Translations under genes and position numbers: made by a program | The notes under the pieces: model-generated | What the model was told of the DNA's origin: nothing | Seen by the model: only the letters and a program-made list of their open reading frames with translations | The model's database searches: none | Source of the DNA: a bacterium 1XD21-70 | GTDB taxonomy: Bacteria; Bacillota; Clostridia; Lachnospirales; Lachnospiraceae | Assembly: GCA_003669055.1 (NCBI GenBank) | Contig: RAYB01000002.1 | Coordinates: 186,001-250,000 of the forward strand | Direction of reading: 5' to 3' | DNA: 64,000 nt | Part shown: one piece after another, positions 59,162-64,000 of the stretch | How the letters are laid out: the number at the start of each line of letters is the position of its first letter | Position numbering within the stretch: position 1 is the first letter of the stretch

Positions 59162-59963
59162 AATTGAATGTAAAAGTCTTGTAACAAAGTCAAAACTTCC
59201 AGATGCGGATTATGTTATTAATCCATATGTAGGATGCTGCCATGGCTGTTTATATTGCTATGCTCAGTTTATGTGTCGATTTACTGGACATACGGGTGAA
59301 GCTTGGGGATCATTTATGGATATTAAACGTGGCGGAACAATTCCTAAAAATCTGAAAGAAAAAACTGTTTTATTCGGTTCAGTAACAGACCCTTACAACC
59401 CTCTTGAAAAAAGATATGAAACTACTAGGGATATTTTGACAAGGTTGAAGGAACAAAATACAGGAGCTAATATAGAAATACTAACTAAATCGCCATTGGT
59501 CTTACGAGATTTAGATATCCTTAAAACGTTTCCCAATATACGCGTTGGAATTTCGTTGTCAACTATGGATGAAAGATTTGCAAGATTATCAGAGGTACAT
59601 GCTGCTACACCTCAGGCGAGAATACAAACGGTAAAAACACTTCATGACAATGGGATACCCGTTTATGTATTTATTTCTCCTATTTTTCCGTATCTTTCAG
59701 ATTGGAAGTCAGTTGCATCTGCCGTATTAGATATAGCAGATAATGTGTGCTTTGAAAACCTTAATCTTCGTGCTAATTACAAAAAAGATGTATTGGAGTT
59801 AGTAAGAAAAGAATATCCCGAAATATATCCGGAGTTTTCGGCGCTATATGCTGACAAGAAAAAACTCAGAAAATATTGGGAAGAAATGACATGTGAAATC
59901 GAAGATTTTATGAAAGATCGTACTCACACAATATATTTCTTTCATGAAGAGATCAAAAAATAG
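59148..59963 (+). CDS. SPL-family radical SAM protein (mobile-pair protein B type)
   Basis: 271 residues. The cluster motif is CCHGCLYCYAQF, followed by RFTGHTGEAWGSFMDIK, VTDPYNPLEKRYETTRDIL and EILTKSPLVLRDLDIL, all characteristic of spore-photoproduct-lyase-like radical SAM proteins called radical SAM mobile pair protein B. The start is ATG 59148, behind AAAGGAGG. It is made together with the membrane protein. The activity of this pair is not known; it is presumably oxygen-sensitive and acts on DNA, RNA, a peptide or a small molecule. Confidence 0.82.
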   Translation: MKVCEIECKSLVTKSKLPDADYVINPYVGCCHGCLYCYAQFMCRFTGHTGEAWGSFMDIKRGGTIPKNLKEKTVLFGSVTDPYNPLEKRYETTRDILTRLKEQNTGANIEILTKSPLVLRDLDILKTFPNIRVGISLSTMDERFARLSEVHAATPQARIQTVKTLHDNGIPVYVFISPIFPYLSDWKSVASAVLDIADNVCFENLNLRANYKKDVLELVRKEYPEIYPEFSALYADKKKLRKYWEEMTCEIEDFMKDRTHTIYFFHEEIKK

Positions 59964-59974
59964 TGAGGTAACCC

Positions 59975-61003
59975 ATGAAATTCTTAGGATATGAATTAAC
60001 AGGGCACTTAGTAGCTGCTTCTAGTCCCGCAACAGAATCATTATCAAATGTTAAAGCATGTGCGGCCAATGGCGCTGCTGCAATAATATTAAAATCGGCA
60101 TCATCAACTAGATTGCATGATGAAAAAACCAGACGATGTTATATTGATGAACATGGTTTTTGGGCAGAATCAGGATTTGACCGAGAAATTATGCCACTAG
60201 AACAGGCTTTGTTACTTACAAAACAATCAGTAGAACAGTGTAATATTCCTATTATTCCAAGCGTAACAGAATTGACTCTTGAACCGGATAAATGGCTTGA
60301 AGATTGCCAAACCTTAGAGAAAGCGGGTGCAAGCGCAATTCAATTAGATTTCTTTTATTTTCACAATCTTTTATGTGACAATAGCTTTAATTCAAAGTTT
60401 ATTAGTTTGTTAAAAGAAATTAAACGAAATACAATGATTCCTATTATGCCTAAAATTAGCATCAGTATTCCAGCAGAATTAGCATCTTACTTACTCGTTA
60501 GTGCTGGAATAGAGTATGTATCTTTGTTGGATTCAATACATGTACCGAAACCATACAACTCATACTTATTAGGGGAGAGCCTTTCGTTATTCGGATCATT
60601 TATGTTTCAGATCACAAGACAATATACATATGTATTTGCCAAAACAGACATAAAAATATGCGCAGGCGGCGGTGTAACATCAGCAACACATGTTCAAGAT
60701 CTTATTTTATTAGGTGCATCAGTTGTTCAAATCGCAACGGAAGTGCTGTTGAATGGCTTTTCAAGATTTAACCAAATTGAAAAAGATTTTGCTACGATGG
60801 CACCAGAAGATATGCGTATAACTTCTATAAGAAAAAGGAAGGCATTCTTTTATCCTGAGAATTGTACAAATTGTGGAAAATGTCGTGAACAATGTTTTTG
60901 CTCAGTTGTGCATGAATTAGAGGAGACAAACGAAAAGTGTGAAGGATGTGGTTTATGTGCAAGTATATGTAAAAGTGGGGCTATAAAAATGATTGAAACA
61001 TAG
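59975..61003 (+). CDS. PreA/dihydroorotate-dehydrogenase-like protein with two [4Fe-4S] clusters
   Basis: 342 residues. Residues 1-270 form a flavin TIM barrel like dihydroorotate dehydrogenase (SSPATESLSNVKACAANGAAAIILKSASS; MPKIS; GGGVTSATHVQDLILLGASVVQIATEVL). The strand that carries the NxSCPN catalytic loop in true enzymes reads IQLDFFYFHN, so the chemistry must differ. The C-terminus is a two-cluster ferredoxin: CTNCGKCREQC and CEGCGLCASIC. It could supply electrons to the radical SAM enzymes, which need reduction. GAGG precedes the ATG. Confidence 0.82.
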   Translation: MKFLGYELTGHLVAASSPATESLSNVKACAANGAAAIILKSASSTRLHDEKTRRCYIDEHGFWAESGFDREIMPLEQALLLTKQSVEQCNIPIIPSVTELTLEPDKWLEDCQTLEKAGASAIQLDFFYFHNLLCDNSFNSKFISLLKEIKRNTMIPIMPKISISIPAELASYLLVSAGIEYVSLLDSIHVPKPYNSYLLGESLSLFGSFMFQITRQYTYVFAKTDIKICAGGGVTSATHVQDLILLGASVVQIATEVLLNGFSRFNQIEKDFATMAPEDMRITSIRKRKAFFYPENCTNCGKCREQCFCSVVHELEETNEKCEGCGLCASICKSGAIKMIET

Positions 61004-61265
61004 TAATAAGAGTCAATAAACAACGAAAAATCAAAGGTGGAGGACGAATAACCGTTCTCCATTTCTTATTTCACCCAATGTGGACATAATTTAATTGTTA
61101 AAAACCTTCTATAATTAAATTGAGACAGGAAACTTACCGCAAATCAAATATCAAAAATGAAGAAAGCGTTCCAAACAATCATATGTAGGATGTTAATTTC
61201 TATATATGATATATAGATTTAGATAGCAAGGGAAAATTAATCAAAGATAATAATTTCTATACATT
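61004..61265. other. AT-rich stretch after the radical SAM operon
   Basis: No gene. Apart from the terminator at 61038-61061 it is AT-rich and featureless until the recombinase remnant. Confidence 0.4.
61038..61061 (+). terminator. Terminator of the radical SAM operon
   Basis: TGGAGGACG and CGTTCTCCA form a 9-bp stem (one G-T pair) followed by TTTCTTATTT, 35 bases after the last stop codon. Confidence 0.6.
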
Positions 61266-61336
61266 TCCTTGAAGTGGGATCTGCCAATTATACCGTCAGT
61301 GATGAAGAAATCCTGAAGCGGCTCTGCGATTTATAA
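61266..61336 (+). pseudogene. Remnant of a second tyrosine recombinase C-terminus
   Basis: Reading the plus strand gives FLEVGSANYTVSDEEILKRL followed by CDL and stop. It matches the last 23 residues of the left recombinase (FLEAEPVNYTVSDEEILKRL, YGL) in inverted orientation. Everything upstream of this tail has been lost. The inverted repeat follows it at the same distance as on the left, so the homology covers gene tail plus repeat. Confidence 0.88.
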
Positions 61337-61343
61337 TCTGCTA

Positions 61344-61500
61344 AAGATTATCCCGAAATATTTTCCTTAAGCAGAAGATTTGAGAAAGCTGGTCGTGCAA
61401 ATGTCTAAAAAGTTATCCCGAATATTTCTCTAAGAAATTCCGCTATTGCTGGCTTTCTTTGAAGTATTCGGGATAATCTGACTTTCGGTATAACCAGTAT
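61344..61500. repeat. Right 157-bp inverted repeat of the 9-kb module
   Basis: The inverse of 52483-52639. It contains TTATCCCGAAA at 61348-61358, TTATCCCGAAT at 61413-61423 and the inverse motif at 61466-61476. The outer end AACCAGTAT is shared exactly with the left copy. Outside it begins TACCCCGAATTCGGG, which again resembles the motif. Confidence 0.9.
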
Positions 61501-61690
61501 TACCCCGAATTCGGGACAAAATTCGCAAGCAATGCCTTCTTGTACAGAAGGCTCATTTTCGCAGATTTTCCGTACCCGGAAAACCTGCGAAAACGCTTGT
61601 TGGTGACATGTCCCCAAACCCCTGAGATCGTTACCTGCGGTAACGGCTGCGCACCCTACGGGCGCTGAAAACCGAAAAGAGAAAGAAATC
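61501..61690. other. Right outer flank, element backbone downstream of the relaxase
   Basis: No gene. Composition changes back to GC-rich. It contains a palindrome CCCGAATTCGGG next to the inverted repeat, a stem GCCTTCT/AGAAGGC and several short inverted segments. Confidence 0.4.
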
Positions 61691-63100
61691 CTATTGCCGT
61701 GACTTTTCACTGTCCTTCTGTGCCTCACGTCTGGCCGGAACGTCCAGCAGATAGTCCACGTTAGCCTTGATGTTCTGCAGCTCTTTCATATCGGAGCGTG
61801 CCTGTTTATAGCCGGCATAGGCTTTCCGCTTCTGCTCCAGAAGGCCGGCATAATCCTCACGCAGAGCTTTCACAGAGGGCAGCTTTGTGAATCCCCGGCT
61901 GTCAAAATATTTCTTCGCTGCCTGGTGGATCAGGATGTCAGCCTCATGCTCCGCCCGGAACTTTTTGCTGTAACCCGCTTTTCGATATTCCACATAGACG
62001 GCTCTTGTCTTGGCATAGCTCACGATCTGTTTCTGCAGCTCCCCGTTTTCGTTCATACGTGATTCCAGTTCCTTGATCTGTGACGACAGCGCATTAAATC
62101 TCTCCGTAGTCTCCGCCGCCCTCGCCTGCAGTTCCCCATAGTCCATATCTCCATGCTCTTTCAGCCATATAACTGCCTGGGAGAGCTGTTTGATATTGAA
62201 CACCTTCGCCCACCGCTCATACCCAGGTCCTTTCCCCGCCCGGACGGCCGCCTCTATATCCACCAGTAACCCTACCCTGGAAACCGGCTTCGGAAAAGAG
62301 ACACGGCGCGGTTTCACCGTCCTGGTTCCTGCGATCCGTTCCCGGATGGCCTGCTCGGTATAATCTCCTTTCAGCGTGTCACACCGGGTATACTTATCCT
62401 GCCCCGGCACACGGAAGCGCAGGTATTTTCTTTCCCGGTTCACCTCAACCCCTGTTGCCTCCAGCTTCTTCAAAAATTCCTCAAAATCCTTTGGTTTTTC
62501 TGCCAGGGCTCCGTCCACCGCCATGCGTATCTGCTCCTGGAAGGAGGGCTGCTTTTTGTTCCCCAGCCACGTACCATAGTGCCCTCTGCTTGGCTTCGGA
62601 TTCTCCACCACGGACAGCCCATGCTCCAGGCACAGCTTGTCGTTCATGCGCCGGATGGCCCAGGTGGAACCCCAGAAGTTCCGAAACTTCCTCTGGCAGT
62701 CCAATGCCGTGGAATTGAAGATGATGTGGTTATGGACATGGTGCTTGTCCACATGGGTGCAGACAATGAACGCATGGTTTCCCTTTGTCAGTTTCAGTGC
62801 AAGCTCCCGGCCGATCCGGTTCGCTTCTTCCGGCGTGACCTCACCGGGCTTGAAGGCTTGCCGGAGGTGGTAGGCGATCACATCATCCGCGCCCCGGCTC
62901 CGGCCCGTCAGGCTGGCATACTGGCGCTTTGATAACGTAAACTCTGCATCCGCAGTCCGGGTATCACACTCATAGCCATAGATGAATCTTCCATAGTCGG
63001 TTTTCTCCGGATTCTCCACATAGTCAATAACGTCCGCTATGGCCGTGGAAACATCCCGCCCCTTCCCCACATGCAGAGGCATCAGCCGCGTGGTCGCCAT
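61691..63100 (-). CDS. Conjugative relaxase (MobP/VirD2-like, Relaxase PF03432)
   Basis: 469 residues. The N-terminal relaxase domain has AIADVIDYVENPEKTDYGRFIYGYECD and the metal-binding HVDKHHVHNHIIFNS. The C-terminal 200 residues are coiled-coil and charged. It nicks DNA at oriT and pilots the strand to the recipient. GGGGG lies eight bases before the ATG. This is the element backbone, some 38 kb from its recombinase. It is the same type of relaxase seen in clostridial conjugative elements with DUF3849 neighbours. Confidence 0.92.
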   Translation of the reverse strand: MATTRLMPLHVGKGRDVSTAIADVIDYVENPEKTDYGRFIYGYECDTRTADAEFTLSKRQYASLTGRSRGADDVIAYHLRQAFKPGEVTPEEANRIGRELALKLTKGNHAFIVCTHVDKHHVHNHIIFNSTALDCQRKFRNFWGSTWAIRRMNDKLCLEHGLSVVENPKPSRGHYGTWLGNKKQPSFQEQIRMAVDGALAEKPKDFEEFLKKLEATGVEVNRERKYLRFRVPGQDKYTRCDTLKGDYTEQAIRERIAGTRTVKPRRVSFPKPVSRVGLLVDIEAAVRAGKGPGYERWAKVFNIKQLSQAVIWLKEHGDMDYGELQARAAETTERFNALSSQIKELESRMNENGELQKQIVSYAKTRAVYVEYRKAGYSKKFRAEHEADILIHQAAKKYFDSRGFTKLPSVKALREDYAGLLEQKRKAYAGYKQARSDMKELQNIKANVDYLLDVPARREAQKDSEKSRQ

Positions 63101-63131
63101 ACATCACACCCCCTTTATCCTTTTTTATGAA

Positions 63132-63641
63132 TCACCGCTCCTGCGCCTTCTTGGGCTTCGGCCTGTCCGTGTCGGCCTGCTGCCTGGCACTTTTATTCAA
63201 GTTTTCCCTCACGGACGGTCTCTTTCCCTGCTCCAGTGCGTATGCTTTCCTTGCCTGGGTGAGAAACAGATCCATAAGCCCCGTATTGCATTTGTCCACA
63301 ATAAAATATCGGTTCCTGTCTCCGCCCAAGCCGTCCGGGGCAGGCGTAACCGGAACCGTTCTCGCCCATGCCCGGTTGTCATGGGAAATGCGCCCATCCT
63401 GCTCTTTCTGCTGCACCGTATTGGCAAGGACATAAAGCATCCTCTCATAGCCAAAATGTTCCAGCACCTGATCCACACAAGCTATATTCAGGCGGTTATC
63501 CCGGTAGCTGTCGGCAATGGCCCGCTCGATTGCCTCCTTACAGGCAATGTTCGCCTGATAGGACGCATGGTACCGGTCCAGCTCTCCATGCTCCTGTGCG
63601 TAGCTGTCTGTATGATGGTAAAGCGGTGTCTGGTCTCTCAA
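63132..63641 (-). CDS. DUF3849 protein of the conjugative element
   Basis: About 169 residues: TPLYHHTDSYAQEHGELDRYHASYQANIACKEAIERAI followed by HFGYERMLYVLANTVQQKEQDGRI, the DUF3849 signature found in clostridial conjugative transposons. A TTG start at 63641 is preferred because GGAGGG lies at a normal distance before it; the ATG at 63656 lies upstream of that site. It ends 32 bases before the relaxase. Role in transfer unknown. Confidence 0.83.
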   Translation of the reverse strand: MRDQTPLYHHTDSYAQEHGELDRYHASYQANIACKEAIERAIADSYRDNRLNIACVDQVLEHFGYERMLYVLANTVQQKEQDGRISHDNRAWARTVPVTPAPDGLGGDRNRYFIVDKCNTGLMDLFLTQARKAYALEQGKRPSVRENLNKSARQQADTDRPKPKKAQER

Positions 63642-63743
63642 ATCAAATCCCTCCATTTCTGAATCAAAAAAGCCGTCCGGTATGGACAGCCCCAAAAAGA
63701 AAATGAGCGGAGCACCTTTTTCATGTGCCCCGCCCAAACTGTC

Positions 63744-64000
63744 TTATCCAAATACAAAATCCTTTAACGCGCTGTTCACGCCGCCAAGCATCCCTACCAG
63801 CCAGGCCGCCGCCATTGGCAGACCGTATGGGCTGATCAGGAACGCAAGCGCCAGCCAGGACACCCCCGGCCAGAACCCGGCAGCAAAGAACAGCGCCAGC
63901 GCCGCCAGGAATACAATCCCCGAAAGGATCCCCAGCACGGCGCCGGAGGCAATCACCAGGAACCTGCACACCAGATAAAGAACCCCCGTAACCAGCACAA
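63744..64000 (-). CDS. CD1845-like small membrane protein (partial at window end)
   Basis: At least 84 residues with three hydrophobic stretches: CRFLVIASGAVLGILSGIVFLAALALFF, WLALAFLISPYGLPMAAAWLV and a short tail. The pattern is that of the CD1845 family encoded between mobilisation genes of conjugative transposons. The frame is open through base 64000, so the true start is probably outside the window. Function unknown. Confidence 0.72.
   Translation of the reverse strand, partial: VLVTGVLYLVCRFLVIASGAVLGILSGIVFLAALALFFAAGFWPGVSWLALAFLISPYGLPMAAAWLVGMLGGVNSALKDFVFG

Noticed and set aside
57184-59963. RiPP precursor peptide gene beside the radical SAM enzymes
   Set aside because: The 109-base gap before the membrane protein and the other gaps contain no short ORF with a ribosome site and a plausible core peptide.
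1-64000. CRISPR array
   Set aside because: No run of regularly spaced short repeats with unique spacers was seen on either strand, and no cas-like gene is present.

Overview
The window looks like a chromosome segment of an anaerobic gut Firmicute, most likely Lachnospiraceae. Signs of this are the GGAGG-type ribosome sites throughout, a PPi-type phosphofructokinase, a minimal two-gene SUF-like Fe-S system, many cysteine-rich radical-SAM enzymes and a Clostridium-type conjugative element. Its composition is a mosaic: GC-rich up to about 21.9 kb, intermediate at 26-47 kb, AT-rich at 48-52 kb and 53.6-61.3 kb, and GC-rich again after 61.6 kb. The species assignment is inference.

1-21.9 kb is ordinary chromosome. 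A minus-strand catabolic operon reads gntR-type regulator, mgl-like sugar ABC importer (B, A, C), two zinc alcohol dehydrogenases, a 3-hydroxyacyl-CoA-dehydrogenase-type oxidoreductase and a lactonase cut by the window edge. It probably imports a sugar or polyol and oxidises it. A palindrome (TTGTTCTACAA) recurs between gntR and a divergent Dabb-domain gene. Then follow pfp, a SpoIID-domain protein, an AI-2E family permease, a strong 6S RNA candidate with its own promoter, a COG1313 radical-SAM protein, a flotillin, smsB/smsC, an RNA m5C methyltransferase, and two identical tRNA-Leu(CAG) genes.

At 21.946 kb a tRNA-Asn gene is cut in its D arm, and foreign DNA starts there. A large serine recombinase, a small TnpW-like protein and a sigma factor form one end of an integrative element. 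The relaxase, a DUF3849 protein and a CD1845-like membrane protein appear only at 61.7-64 kb, so about 35 kb of cargo lies between the two parts of the element.

Cargo A (26.3-48.1 kb) is a dense regulon: a LysR regulator, a two-component system, two Ntn amidohydrolases, three cyclophilin-like lipoproteins, FMN oxidoreductases, a cupin/CMD fusion, an alpha/beta hydrolase, a PaaK-like ligase, a FtsX-type ABC transporter whose ATPase carries an in-frame amber codon, and CysE, DapA and HPr-like proteins. Three promoters share a LysR-type box over the -35 in identical geometry. Three promoters share an 11-bp-phased TTTA motif suited to the response regulator. Cargo B (48.4-52.4 kb) has three AT-rich genes resembling phage defence: TPR-HEPN, a PD-(D/E)XK-like protein and a Schlafen AlbA_2 protein.

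Cargo C (52.483-61.500 kb) is the most unusual part. It is a 9.0-kb module bounded by 157-bp inverted repeats full of TTATCCCGAA motifs. It has a tyrosine recombinase at the left end and a 23-codon inverted remnant of a second copy at the right end. Inside are a degenerate RelA/SpoT-like protein with two TGS domains, an XRE regulator, and a divergent operon of radical SAM enzyme, membrane protein, SPL-type radical SAM enzyme and PreA/dihydroorotate-dehydrogenase-like ferredoxin protein. I consider this the best candidate for an undescribed system.
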